Below are positions 35,734 through 45,087 of a DNA stretch of 64,000 nucleotides, in pieces. The stretch comes from JAEUMD01 sp050246945 (GTDB lineage Bacteria; Pseudomonadota; Alphaproteobacteria; Rhizobiales; Hyphomicrobiaceae). The position numbers and the translations under genes are program-made. The DNA lies in contig JBFWVC010000020.1 of assembly GCA_050246945.1 (NCBI GenBank), positions 25,503-89,502 of the forward strand. Reading direction: 5' to 3'. Every line of letters begins with the position of its first letter. Positions within the stretch are counted from its first letter, which is position 1. The notes beneath the pieces are model-generated. The model was not told the DNA's origin and did not search any database. It worked only from the letters and a program-made list of their open reading frames with translations.

Positions 35734-36224
35734 CTCACCCCCGGGGCCCAATTTCCGCAGCTTCCCAAATCAAACCATTGCTGGCCTCGCGCCCGGGCCA
35801 TCCCGACCGCGACGCCGTAGACAGATCGGGTTAACCACACCATTACCGTCACGCATAGCGCGTCGGTATCGCTCAGGGAACGGCTGCTTATGGAGGGCTC
35901 GGGCCGCGGCCAGACCAGGAATGCGATGGTGGACCTGGTGTGGTGCTCGCGAAATTCGTCTCATTCTGCAGCACACAGCGAATGAATTTCGCGTTTCTGA
36001 CGACACCAGAAATATCAATCGCCTAGTGTGATTTGGATCGAGAGGCCTGCCTCGCAAACCAGCTGGCAAGAATGTGGCGGACTTCTCGATCATCACACCA
36101 GATCGATGTTGTATACCACCGGCCTAGCCCCTATCGTGCCGGCCGATTTCCGACATTGCGCCGGTCACGGTGCCACATGCGAGGCACGCCGGTCCTACGC
36201 ACCCTCAGAGAGCGAATAAGGCAA
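35734..36224. other. 491-bp mutS/maeB divergent intergenic region
   Basis: No supported gene. Both divergent promoters must lie here, and it contains a perfect 10-bp inverted repeat (35948-35993, listed separately). In-frame codons continue upstream of the maeB start to 36033 but do not resemble MaeB. Confidence 0.5.
35948..35993. promoter_or_regulatory. Inverted repeat upstream of maeB
   Basis: CGCGAAATTC (35948-35957) and GAATTTCGCG (35984-35993) are perfectly complementary with a 26-base spacer; inside it ATTCG and CGAAT can pair alternatively. No T-run follows. It lies about 230 bases upstream of the maeB start and could be a leader hairpin or a pair of regulator half-sites. Confidence 0.4.
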
Positions 36225-38495
36225 ATGGCCAAACGGTTCGCAGAAGCCCGTTTTACCGAGCAGGAAGCCCTCCAGTTCCACGCGCGGGGCAAGCCCGGCA
36301 AGCTCGAGATCACTCCCACCAAGCCGCTGACGACGCAGCGCGATCTCTCACTCGCATATTCGCCGGGAGTAGCCGTACCGGTGAAGGCCATCGCGGAGGA
36401 CCATTCGACCGCGTACGACTATACCAACAAGGGTAACTTGGTGGCCGTCGTTTCCAACGGCACGGCGATCCTCGGGCTCGGCAATCTCGGCGCGCTGGCC
36501 GCCAAACCGGTGATGGAGGGCAAGGGCGCCCTGTTCAAGCGGTTTGCCGACATAGACGCTATCGACCTTCTGGTCGATACGCAGGACGTAGACGCCTTCG
36601 TCAATTCCGTGCGCTACCTCGGTCCGTCATTCGGCGGCATCAATCTGGAAGACATCAAGTCGCCCGACTGCTTCGTAATCGAGCAGCGCCTGAAGGACCT
36701 GCTCGACATTCCGGTCTTCCACGACGACCAGCACGGAACTGCCATCGTCGTCGGGGCAGCGATCCTCAACGGGCTCGAGGTCGCGGGCAAGAGCATCGAG
36801 GACGTAAAGCTCGCATGTTCGGGAGCGGGGGCGGCGGCACTCGCTTGCCTCAACCTGCTCGTCAGCCTCGGCATGAAGCGGGAGAACATCTTCGTCTCCG
36901 ACATCGCTGGCGTCGTCTACAAGGGTCGCGAGGAGCTCATGGACCAGTGGAAGGAGCCATTCGCGCAGGAAACGAACGCTCGCACGCTGGCCGAGATCAT
37001 CGATGGCGCAGACATCTTCCTCGGGCTTTCGGCGGGCGGCACCGTCAGCTCGAAAATGGTGGAGAGCATGGCGGAGAATCCGATCATCTTCGCAATGGCT
37101 AACCCGGAGCCCGAGATCACGCCCGAAGAGGTGCAGTCGGTGCGCGACGACGCCATCATGGCCACCGGCCGCTCGGACTATCCCAACCAGGTCAACAATG
37201 TCCTGTGCTTCCCGTTCATCTTCCGCGGCGCGCTCGACGTGCAGGCCTCGACGATCAACGAGGCGATGAAGGTGGCGGCGGCGCGCGCGCTCGCCGAGCT
37301 TGCACGTGCGGCTGTGTCCGATCAGGTGGCATCCTCATTTCATGGGTTGAGGCCCACGTTCGGGCGCGACTACATCATCCCCGCACCTTTCGATTCCCGC
37401 ATCATCTGGCACATTGCGCCGGCGGTGGCGCGCGCCGCGATGGATTCCGGGGTCGCGCGAAGGCCCATCATCGACATCGATGCCTACGTGGCGCGCCTGC
37501 AGGGGCGGCTCGATCCACTGGTCGGCTGGCTGCAATCGACGTTCGAGGAGGTGAAATCCAATCCCAAACGCGTGATCTTTGCGGAGGGCGAGGACCCGGC
37601 GGTGATCCGGGCGGCGCACGCGTTCCTGACGCAAGGCTTCGGGCAGCCGTTGCTGATCGGCACGGAAGAGCGCGTTCGGCAGAACTTCAAGGAGCTCGGC
37701 ATTCCGATCAATCCTGCGATCGAGTTCCACGACACGCGCAAGTCCGAATATGCGGAAGAATTCACCGACTACCTCTATAAGAGGCTGCAACGGCGCGGCT
37801 ATCTGAGGCGCGACTGCGTGCGGCTCGTCAACAACGAGCGCAACATCTTCGGCGCGCTTATGGTGGCGCACGGACATGCCGATGCCTTGGTGTCGGGCGT
37901 GACGCGCAACTTCACATCCGTTTACCGCGACGTGCTGCGCGTCATCGACCCCGCCCCCGGCCGGCACGTAATCGGCGTGACGCTGGCCATTGTGCGCGGG
38001 CGCGCGGTGCTGATCGCGGATACCTCGATCCACAACATCCCGACGACCGAGCAACTCGTCTACATCGCGGAGGAAGCCGCACGCGCGGCGCGCAACTTCG
38101 GGATGGAGCCACGCGTTGCGTTTCTCACCTATTCGACGTTCGGGCAACCGCGCGGAGAACGCTCGGACGAAGTGCGCGAGGCGATCACTATTCTCGACGA
38201 GAAGGGGGTGGATTTCGAGTACGACGGCGACATGGCAGCGGACGTCGCACTCAACAAGAACCTGATGAAGCTTTATCCATTCTGCCGCCTTTCGGATACG
38301 GCGAACGTGCTCATCATGCCGGCGTTCCACGCGGCCTCGATATCGACGAAGATGCTGCGGGAGCTCGGTGGAGCAACGATCATCGGACCGCTGCTCGTGG
38401 GCCTCAGCAAGCCGATTCAGATCTGCTCGCTGGGTGCACGCGACACCGACATCGTCAACGTCGCGGCGCTCGCTGCGTATGACGTAAACAGGTAG
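36225..38495 (+). CDS. maeB: NADP-dependent malic enzyme (MaeB, with phosphotransacetylase-like domain)
   Basis: MaeB decarboxylates malate to pyruvate, making NADPH. I start at the ATG at 36225 (MAKRFAEARFTEQEALQFHA; 756 residues). The N-terminal malic-enzyme part has TTQRDLSLAYSPGVAVPVKA, PVFHDDQHGTAIVVGAAILN and an NADP fold at KLACSGAGAAALACLNLLV. From about residue 430 a phosphotransacetylase-like domain follows (RVIFAEGEDPAVIRAAHAF), which in this enzyme class is regulatory rather than catalytic. The length and fusion are those of rhizobial malic enzymes. It is the only central-carbon enzyme in this part of the window and has its own divergent promoter region. Confidence 0.95.
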   Translation: MAKRFAEARFTEQEALQFHARGKPGKLEITPTKPLTTQRDLSLAYSPGVAVPVKAIAEDHSTAYDYTNKGNLVAVVSNGTAILGLGNLGALAAKPVMEGKGALFKRFADIDAIDLLVDTQDVDAFVNSVRYLGPSFGGINLEDIKSPDCFVIEQRLKDLLDIPVFHDDQHGTAIVVGAAILNGLEVAGKSIEDVKLACSGAGAAALACLNLLVSLGMKRENIFVSDIAGVVYKGREELMDQWKEPFAQETNARTLAEIIDGADIFLGLSAGGTVSSKMVESMAENPIIFAMANPEPEITPEEVQSVRDDAIMATGRSDYPNQVNNVLCFPFIFRGALDVQASTINEAMKVAAARALAELARAAVSDQVASSFHGLRPTFGRDYIIPAPFDSRIIWHIAPAVARAAMDSGVARRPIIDIDAYVARLQGRLDPLVGWLQSTFEEVKSNPKRVIFAEGEDPAVIRAAHAFLTQGFGQPLLIGTEERVRQNFKELGIPINPAIEFHDTRKSEYAEEFTDYLYKRLQRRGYLRRDCVRLVNNERNIFGALMVAHGHADALVSGVTRNFTSVYRDVLRVIDPAPGRHVIGVTLAIVRGRAVLIADTSIHNIPTTEQLVYIAEEAARAARNFGMEPRVAFLTYSTFGQPRGERSDEVREAITILDEKGVDFEYDGDMAADVALNKNLMKLYPFCRLSDTANVLIMPAFHAASISTKMLRELGGATIIGPLLVGLSKPIQICSLGARDTDIVNVAALAAYDVNR

Positions 38496-38642
38496 GCGTC
38501 AGCGGTCGCCAGCGCGCCGCGGGTTGGTGAGGCGGGCAAAAGTGTCGCGGTTCATCGTTGCGAGGCCCTGTCGGGCGGCAAGCGAAAACGTCCGACGTGC
38601 CACAATCTAAAAGTCGCAGCGAACGAAACGTCGGCCGGCAAT

Positions 38643-39608
38643 TCAAACATCCTGGGCGATGCGGCTTTTCATCTCGTCGGGCGCGCCGAAGTGTTCGAAG
38701 TAGCGCGGCTCGATGCTCTGGACAGGCAGGATTATCAGTACGTCGGTCGTGCCGAACTGATGATCGATAACAGCACCGTCACCCACGAATGCACCAAGAC
38801 GGAGATAGCCCTTGATGAGCGGCGGCAGCGCCTTCAATGCAGCCTTTGTGTCGACAGAGTCTTTGGGCAGCAGATCCATGCGCTGGTGGAGATGCGGGTG
38901 AGCGGCACAGCGCCATTTTTCAGGCGCTCGGGCGGTGTGGTGCAGGAAGGACAATGCCATCGCGTGCGCCCTGGGGTCGGTGCCCTCGAAGCTTGCACAG
39001 CCGATCATCACGTCGATACGATGCTCGCGCACATAGGTCCACAGGCCATGCCAGAGAAGCTCCAGCGTTCGGCGATTGCGATACGACTTCAAGACACATG
39101 AGCGACCGAGTTCCAGGAACCGGAGCGCGGCATTCCGCTCCAGCATCGGTGCGATGTCGTACTCACCCTGCGTATAGAAGCCAAAGTGCTTCAGCGCCAC
39201 GTCCTGACGCAGCAACCGGTATGTTCCGACGACGAGCGGACGGCGTGAGGCCTGCCACTGCGTCGGCGCAGCCCGATCGACAACAAGCAGGTGATCGCAG
39301 ATTGCATCGTAAGGATCCTCGTCTCGGCGACGCAACTCGGCGAGGAAGCTCGGCGTTGCCGACATCTCCTTGTAGAAAACATCGTAGCGCATGCGCTGCG
39401 CCAGCCTCACATCCTTCACGCCGTTCGCCATGCGAACCTCAAGATCGCCAATGCGGCCATAGACCCGCGGCTCGGCGTTGCGCTCGTGCAGATGGGAACG
39501 CGCCAGCAGGCCTAGCGGCGCGCGCGTCTCCCCCCGTCCGTAGCGGGATCGCAGGAAGCTGCGCGGCCCGAACCGTTCGGAAAGCGTGCGGCTGCGCTCA
39601 ATCGGCAT
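38643..39608 (-). CDS. olsB: L-ornithine N(alpha)-acyltransferase
   Basis: OlsB makes lyso-ornithine lipid, the first step of phosphorus-free ornithine lipids. The protein from the ATG at 39608 (MPIERSRTLSERFG) is 321 residues. The hemolysin-type GNAT core shows VKDVRLAQRMRYDVFYKEMS, DEDPYDAICDHLLVVDR, VVGTYRLLRQDVA, LELGRSCVLKSYRNRRTLEL and then ASFEGTDPRAHAMALSFL. The frame continues to 39707 without looking conserved. No olsA neighbour is present; the PlsC-type gene at 19.5 kb could serve. It lies downstream of a hybrid kinase. Confidence 0.88.
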   Translation of the reverse strand: MPIERSRTLSERFGPRSFLRSRYGRGETRAPLGLLARSHLHERNAEPRVYGRIGDLEVRMANGVKDVRLAQRMRYDVFYKEMSATPSFLAELRRRDEDPYDAICDHLLVVDRAAPTQWQASRRPLVVGTYRLLRQDVALKHFGFYTQGEYDIAPMLERNAALRFLELGRSCVLKSYRNRRTLELLWHGLWTYVREHRIDVMIGCASFEGTDPRAHAMALSFLHHTARAPEKWRCAAHPHLHQRMDLLPKDSVDTKAALKALPPLIKGYLRLGAFVGDGAVIDHQFGTTDVLIILPVQSIEPRYFEHFGAPDEMKSRIAQDV

Positions 39609-39741
39609 AGTGGTGCTCTCCTCACTTCCAGGCGTCCGTCGGGCGGACGGCCTTCCCCGATCGAGAAGAGGTATCATGATTCCATGACGGATCTGCGACC
39701 GGGCCATTGCGCTTGCCGGTCAACCATAATCGCACGTGCGC

Positions 39742-42291
39742 TCAGCTTCCAGCGGAGCTCCGCGACTTGGCAACGCGCGCATCGATTGCAACCCATTTGC
39801 GAAGCAGCGCCTGGAGATCGTGCATGTCGAAGGGCTTTGCCAGATAATCATCCAGGCCAGCGTTGAGACAGCGCTCGCGATCCTCCGGGAATGCGTTGGC
39901 GGTAAGAGCGATGATCGGCGGACAAGCAGCAGCGGGAGCACCGTTGGTGGCGAGGCGTTCCTGGCGAGCGGCGCGAATCGCCTGCGCCGCCTGGATTCCG
40001 TCCATGCGCGGCATATTGATGTCCATGAGGATGAGATCGAATGCGGCCTGCTTGCCATCGAACGATTCTATCGCGCAGGCCACGCCAGCTGGACCGTCGT
40101 CGCAGTGCACGACCGTACAGCCGCACTTTTCCAAAACGCGGCGAGCGAGCAGCGCGTTGATCTCGTTGTCCTCCACGAGCAAGACGTGAGCGGCTGCACG
40201 CATGTCGGCCCCGCCGTCCGCTCCGGTGACATGCTCGTCAGACGGGCGCGCGCAGCGCCCATTATCCGGGTCGCTCGCGTCGACCGCCGGGGGTGAACAG
40301 CCGGGGCGGCTGCTCGCCAACTGCTGCAATAGCGAGCGAGCGCGCACAGGCCGGATGAGGTAGCGCTGATAGCCCTCGCTGCGGAAGGCGGCGAGACCGG
40401 AACGCGCCAGCACGTTGACCGTTACAATCCCGATCACCGGCACGCGGGCCGCTTCCCGCGCTGCCCGGAGGAGCTCTCCGGCAAAGCGCGGATTGCAACC
40501 AATATCGACAATAATACGGTCGATCGGATGGCCAGCTTCGGCAGCTCTCGCAATGTCGGTCCTTGCATTCGGGGTCTCTGCCTCGGTCACGTTCTGACCG
40601 GAAGAGCGCAGAATATGCGCAATACTGCGGCGCTCGAATGCATGATCCATCGCAACAAGCACGTTCAGCCTCTCGTTCAAGAGGCCGGTGACGGCCGCGT
40701 CCGGCAGTTCACTTCTTGCCGCCTCGCGAAGCACGATTTCGGCGACGAACACGGATCCGCGTCCCGGCGTCGAGGTGACGCCAATGTCGCCATTCATCGC
40801 TCTTGCCAGCCGCTTGGATATGGCAAGACCGAGGCCGGTGCCGCCCTGGTGGCGACGCTGTAGCGTATCGGCCTGCTCGAACTCCATGAAGAGGCGCTGC
40901 ATATCCTCGTCAGACAGACCAATGCCGCTGTCCTCGACAGCCATCGTGATGGTCGTCTGGCCGCTATCGTCCCCATGGGGGCGCGCAATGATCGAAACGG
41001 CTATGCCTCCATGTTCGGTGAACTTGACGGCATTCGAGAGAAGATTGAGCAGGATCTGGCGCACGCGCGCCTCATCTCCGATCAGCGCACGCTCGGCGGT
41101 TGGATCGACAGTGAGTGCCAGCTCCAAACCCTTGTCGTGTGCACGAGGGGAGAGCAGTTCGACGACGGCTTGGGCGGTCTCGGAAAGGTTGAATGGCGCT
41201 TCGCTCAACACAATCTTGCCGGCCTCGATCTTCGAGAAGTCGAGGATCTCGTCGATGAGCGCCCCGAGAACACGCGCCGACTGATCGACGGCGGCGACGT
41301 ATGTGCCCTGTTCCTCGGTGAGATCAGTCTCACGCAGCAAAGAGGCCATGCCCATGATCCCGTTCATGGGCGTACGGATCTCATGACTCATGGCGGCAAG
41401 GAAGCGCGACTTGGCACGATTGGCCGACAGCGCCTGGTCGCGGGCTTCGGCCAGCTCGACAGCGCGACGGCAATCCTCTGTCGCGTCGCGGCCGACGATC
41501 TGCACCTCGGTGCCCGACCCGTCGCTCGCAGCGACCTCATGTTCATCCCACACATACCACCGCTGACCGAGCACCGTATCGATCAGCTCCATGTAGCGAC
41601 GGCCGCGCTCGGGCGCGCCGAGATCGAGGGGCGGCACGATTTCGGTCACGACGGTGCTGGGGGCGAACTTCCGGCCCAGCGCCTCCTCGGCGTCGATCCC
41701 GAAGACCCGGGAGAACGAGGTATTCACGAACGTGAGCCGACCGGTTTCGTCGCGGCGCAGGATAACATCGCGCTGCTGATCGAGCAGATCACGATAGCGC
41801 ATGTCCGTTTCAGATATCTCCCAATGCACGTCCTGGAGATGTTCCAGGCGGCGCTCCAGCGTATCGCACAAATCCTCGAAGCGGCGATCTCTGCCAGAGC
41901 TCCATGCGGGCTGCCGGCCCTGCGTCGGAATGTTGAGGCGATGGGCGGCCAGCATCATCAGCGCGGCGGCCGCGATCAAAAGCAGGTGGGCCATGCCGAA
42001 GGGTGAGGGTAACAGGGCAAGGCCCGCCAGTATTGCAACCATCGCAGCGCTGGTGACGAGCCAGAGGCCACGGGACTGCCAGAATGCGCGCAGCCGGCCT
42101 CCGGGCGCATGCGTTCGCGTCGCGTTCAAGGCTGCGGCAAGACGCATCAGCGACGCGCTGCTGGGACGGCGGCGCAAAGGCTGCCCGGAGGACGTGCCCG
42201 TCTCCGCCGAATTATGCTCTGAATCACTCACCGGTGGAACCTGATGCACCATTTCCAATCGTGCTTCAGCCAACCACAGCGGCTTTGACAA
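39742..42291 (-). CDS. Membrane hybrid sensor histidine kinase with two receiver-like domains
   Basis: An 849-residue hybrid kinase. Two adjacent membrane helices lie at about residues 73-115, then a coiled stretch and a PAS domain at about 155-270 (RDVILRRDETGRLTFVNTSF). HisKA has the phospho-His in FLAAMSHEIRTPMNGIMGM (about 303), and HATPase has the N box LLNLLSNAVKFTEHGG (about 418) and G boxes (DSGIGLSDED, GGTGLGLAIS). A degenerate receiver at about 545-650 lacks the paired acidic residues and reads RP where KP is expected. A complete C-terminal receiver has the acceptor Asp in LILMDINMPRMDG (about 753). No cognate regulator lies nearby. Confidence 0.9.
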   Translation of the reverse strand: MSKPLWLAEARLEMVHQVPPVSDSEHNSAETGTSSGQPLRRRPSSASLMRLAAALNATRTHAPGGRLRAFWQSRGLWLVTSAAMVAILAGLALLPSPFGMAHLLLIAAAALMMLAAHRLNIPTQGRQPAWSSGRDRRFEDLCDTLERRLEHLQDVHWEISETDMRYRDLLDQQRDVILRRDETGRLTFVNTSFSRVFGIDAEEALGRKFAPSTVVTEIVPPLDLGAPERGRRYMELIDTVLGQRWYVWDEHEVAASDGSGTEVQIVGRDATEDCRRAVELAEARDQALSANRAKSRFLAAMSHEIRTPMNGIMGMASLLRETDLTEEQGTYVAAVDQSARVLGALIDEILDFSKIEAGKIVLSEAPFNLSETAQAVVELLSPRAHDKGLELALTVDPTAERALIGDEARVRQILLNLLSNAVKFTEHGGIAVSIIARPHGDDSGQTTITMAVEDSGIGLSDEDMQRLFMEFEQADTLQRRHQGGTGLGLAISKRLARAMNGDIGVTSTPGRGSVFVAEIVLREAARSELPDAAVTGLLNERLNVLVAMDHAFERRSIAHILRSSGQNVTEAETPNARTDIARAAEAGHPIDRIIVDIGCNPRFAGELLRAAREAARVPVIGIVTVNVLARSGLAAFRSEGYQRYLIRPVRARSLLQQLASSRPGCSPPAVDASDPDNGRCARPSDEHVTGADGGADMRAAAHVLLVEDNEINALLARRVLEKCGCTVVHCDDGPAGVACAIESFDGKQAAFDLILMDINMPRMDGIQAAQAIRAARQERLATNGAPAAACPPIIALTANAFPEDRERCLNAGLDDYLAKPFDMHDLQALLRKWVAIDARVAKSRSSAGS

Positions 42292-42342
42292 AGGCTCAAA
42301 CGGAAGAGTGAAATAATGCTGAAGATGTGTCCCGACGCGGGC

Positions 42343-42558
42343 TCACGGAGCCTCGTCGTCGTTCAAATCGCGAGCGGCATCGAGGGTCAGCAGCGGCACG
42401 CCGTCGCGGATCGGGAATGCAAGGCGTGCAGCCTTCGAGATCAGCTCCTGGCGCGCCTTGTCGTACTGCAGAGGGCGCTTGGTGAGAGGGCAAACGAGCA
42501 GACGGAGCAGGCGTGGGTCTACCTCCCGACCGCCGGGCGTGGCTTTATCGTCGCTCAT
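42343..42558 (-). CDS. Trm112/YcaR-family small protein
   Basis: A 71-residue protein of the Trm112p-like family: DPRLLRLLVCPLTKRPLQYD, then QELISKAARLAFPIRDGVPL and LTLDAARDL. Eukaryotic Trm112 activates methyltransferases; bacterial members are often linked to lipid A or tRNA enzymes, but their exact role is not settled. It lies 44 bp downstream of the LON-domain gene, the usual rhizobial arrangement. Confidence 0.88.
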   Translation of the reverse strand: MSDDKATPGGREVDPRLLRLLVCPLTKRPLQYDKARQELISKAARLAFPIRDGVPLLTLDAARDLNDDEAP

Positions 42559-42602
42559 CCGTGCCTCCTTGCGGCACCTGTAACCAGCACACGACTGGGC
42601 GC

Positions 42603-43295
42603 CTACTGGATCATGCCGCCGCCGCGACTACCTGCGGCCAGCTCCATCTCGGCCAGGGCGACCAGAACCTCGGCGCGGACCTTGAGGTCGGGGGCCTCCA
42701 GAAGCGCCTGCTTCTCCTCGGCGCCGTAAGGGCTCATGACCGATAGCGCGTTGACGAGGAATTCGCTCGACGATTTCAGTATGACGGGCCAGTCTGCCTG
42801 CATGCGGTTGGCGTCGAGATAGCGGCGCAGAACGCGCAGCAGCGCCTCGCGGTCCACATGATCCTCGCCGAGCCCGGCACTGAAGTCACCGGCATAGTCA
42901 CTCCAGTCGGCAAACGCCAGGCGATAAGGCTTTTCCGTCGGCCGCTCTTCGGTGAGCCGGAATCGTGCGATACCCGTCAGAGTTACGAGAATGCGGCCGT
43001 CATCCAGCTCCTGATACGTGGTGACGCGGCCGACACAACCAACCCGCTTGAGCGGACTGTTGTTGCCCTTGGGGCTCTCGATAATCCGATCGGACGGCTC
43101 GACAGGCACGTCCGGCTGTATAATGCCGATGAGACGATCGCCTCGCATCACGTCGTCCACCATCTCGAGATAGCGTGGCTCGAAGACGTTGAGAGGCAGT
43201 GTCGCGCGCGGCAAGAGGATCGCCCCACGCAGTGGAAACAGCGGAAGCTCGCGCGGCAGATCGCTCGGTCCGTGATATCGATCTGTCATCGCCAA
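42603..43295 (-). CDS. LON peptidase substrate-binding-domain protein
   Basis: A 230-residue protein made of the LON N-terminal (substrate-binding) domain only: LPLFPLRGAILLPRATLPLN, VFEPRYLEMVDDVMRGDRLI, GCVGRVTTYQELDDGRILV and LTGIARFRL. The Lon ATPase and protease are absent, so it is not a protease by itself. It sits between the CnoX-type gene and the Trm112-like gene, a conserved trio in Hyphomicrobiales suggesting a shared protein-quality role (inference). Confidence 0.9.
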   Translation of the reverse strand: MAMTDRYHGPSDLPRELPLFPLRGAILLPRATLPLNVFEPRYLEMVDDVMRGDRLIGIIQPDVPVEPSDRIIESPKGNNSPLKRVGCVGRVTTYQELDDGRILVTLTGIARFRLTEERPTEKPYRLAFADWSDYAGDFSAGLGEDHVDREALLRVLRRYLDANRMQADWPVILKSSSEFLVNALSVMSPYGAEEKQALLEAPDLKVRAEVLVALAEMELAAGSRGGGMIQ

Positions 43296-43363
43296 ATTTC
43301 AGTTCCTTCCATTCCGCGTCGCGGCGCTTCAGCCTTCGATCAAGGCCGATAATGCGCCCTGGC

Positions 43364-44281
43364 TCAAGAGAAAAGGACCGACGAGAGCTTGCGACGCCCA
43401 TCAAGGGTCGCAGGGTCCTTGGGGCCCCAGGCCTCGAAGAACTGGACAAGCTGCTTGCGCGCGGCTTCCTCGTTCCACGTACGCTGACGGCGCACGATCT
43501 CGACCAGATGATCGACGGCTTCCGCCTTGAAGCCTTTCGAAGCCAGGGCGATTGCCAGATCGAACCTGGTCTGGTGATCAGCCGGATTGGCGGCCAGCTT
43601 CGATTCCAGCTCAGAGGCATCCCCTGCATCGCCAGCCTTGCGCGCCAGTTCGAGAGCCGCACGCACTGCTTCGACAGCAGCAGTGCTGCGCTTGTCGGGG
43701 GGGACGAGGGCGATAGTCTGCTCGGCGCGATCGAGATCGCCGCTCTTAAGATAGCAGTTCGCCAGTCCGGCAAGAGCTGCCGGATTGAGCTGATCCTGCT
43801 GGAGGATGGCGGCATAGACCTCGGCTGCGCCCTGAAGATCGCCCGCGGCGATCGCCGCCTCGGCCGCCGCCATTGCCTCCTGCAGCTCGTCGCCCGCGTC
43901 GTCGCCGAGCAGGCGGTCGATGAATGCGCGAACCTGGCTTTCGGGCAGTGCACCCATGAAACCATCGAGCGGCCGACCATCCTTGAAAGCGTAGACGGTT
44001 GGCAGCGACTGAATTCGCATCTGGCCGGCTATCGCCTGATGTTCGTCAGTATCGATCTTCACCAAACGGACTTTGCCGCCGTAGGCTTTCACGACCTTTT
44101 CGAGGATTGGGCCCAGCGTGCGGCATGGGCCGCACCAGGATGCCCAGAAATCGACCAGCACCAGTGCCGATTTCGAAGCCTCGATGACGTCGCGCGCGAA
44201 GCCCGCGGTCGAAGAATCCTTGATGAGATCGGCGCCGCCGTGTCCGACTGGGGTGGCCGAGCCGCCAGATCCAAAGTCCAT
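43364..44281 (-). CDS. cnoX: Thioredoxin-TPR protein (CnoX/YbbN family)
   Basis: CnoX proteins are chaperone-redox proteins that protect clients and pass them to GroEL or DnaK. The 305-residue product has an N-terminal thioredoxin domain (LVLVDFWASWCGPCRTLGPI, with a full WCGPC active site at about residue 50, and IQSLPTVYAFKDGRPLDGF). C-terminal TPR units follow (AAEVYAAILQQDQLNPAALA, and so on). E. coli CnoX has lost the first active-site Cys, while this one keeps both, as in other alphaproteobacteria. It heads the CnoX-LON-Trm112 run. Confidence 0.9.
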   Translation of the reverse strand: MDFGSGGSATPVGHGGADLIKDSSTAGFARDVIEASKSALVLVDFWASWCGPCRTLGPILEKVVKAYGGKVRLVKIDTDEHQAIAGQMRIQSLPTVYAFKDGRPLDGFMGALPESQVRAFIDRLLGDDAGDELQEAMAAAEAAIAAGDLQGAAEVYAAILQQDQLNPAALAGLANCYLKSGDLDRAEQTIALVPPDKRSTAAVEAVRAALELARKAGDAGDASELESKLAANPADHQTRFDLAIALASKGFKAEAVDHLVEIVRRQRTWNEEAARKQLVQFFEAWGPKDPATLDGRRKLSSVLFS

Positions 44282-44367
44282 GTAGTCCTCCTAAACAGGT
44301 CCCCTCGATATAGGGTGCTTCGTGCCACCGCCCAAGCGACTCCAGTGTCGCGAGGCTGCTCGCGCGC

Positions 44368-44934
44368 TCAGTTTGGCGATGTTCCTTCCTGCGAGCCCAG
44401 TCCGGCTACGCGTGGCTCGTGCCCGCAGGCGGATAAGAACCGGAAAAGGTCGGAACGCGCAATGTTGGTCGTTGCCGCATTCTCCAGTGGGTGACAATTC
44501 ACGCTGTCGTGGCGCATCAGATTGTCATCGACGATGACCGTGACCCGCCCCGCGGTGTCGTTCATGGCGGCAAAGGCGGTAACCGATCCCGGAGTGACGC
44601 CGAGGACCTGCATCAACAGGTCCGGCTTGCCGAAGCTGAAGCGCCCTGCGCCCAGCCGCCCGGCAAGTGCCTTGAGATCGACCCGAGTGTGGCTCTCGGC
44701 GACGACGAGGAAGAGCTTGCCCTTGTTATCCTTCAAGAACAGGTTCTTGGTGTGCCCGCCCGGTATAGCGCGCTCGATTGCCTCGCTCTCGGCGACCGTG
44801 AATACGGGAGGATGATCGACAGTCGTCGTTTCGATGCGCAGGCGCGCGAGGAACGCCATGAGTTCCCGCCGAGTGGCGGGCTCTACCGGGAGCACTTCAG
44901 GTGTCGCAGGGCGGTCAGGATCATTGATCTGCAT
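44368..44934 (-). CDS. YbaK/ProX-type aminoacyl-tRNA deacylase (PrdX-like)
   Basis: A 188-residue protein of the ProX/YbaK editing family, which hydrolyses mischarged tRNA (for example Ala-tRNA-Pro). Marks are RRELMAFLARLRIETTTVDH, PPVFTVAESEAIERAIPGGH, TKNLFLKDNKGKLFLVVAES, and FGKPDLLMQVLGVTPGSVTA with the C-terminal NDTAGRVTVIVDDNLM. I start at the ATG at 44934 (MQINDPDRPA); upstream text in frame is not conserved. The free-standing form and length fit PrdX. Confidence 0.88.
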   Translation of the reverse strand: MQINDPDRPATPEVLPVEPATRRELMAFLARLRIETTTVDHPPVFTVAESEAIERAIPGGHTKNLFLKDNKGKLFLVVAESHTRVDLKALAGRLGAGRFSFGKPDLLMQVLGVTPGSVTAFAAMNDTAGRVTVIVDDNLMRHDSVNCHPLENAATTNIARSDLFRFLSACGHEPRVAGLGSQEGTSPN

Positions 44935-45087
44935 CGGTCTTGAGGATTCGCGTGGGGCTTCGGTTGGCGGGCTGCCTGTCTGCGGTTGGTGGCCGCGACG
45001 ATGAACCGGGTGGATTTCGTCGCAATTCGAGGTCCATATCGCGTTCAAATCACATGGACGCATGAACACGATCCAAGTCTATCAATT

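Noticed and set aside
35770..36096. 108-codon frame in the mutS/maeB gap
   Set aside because: No ribosome site, no recognisable domain, Arg-rich composition expected of random GC-rich sequence.
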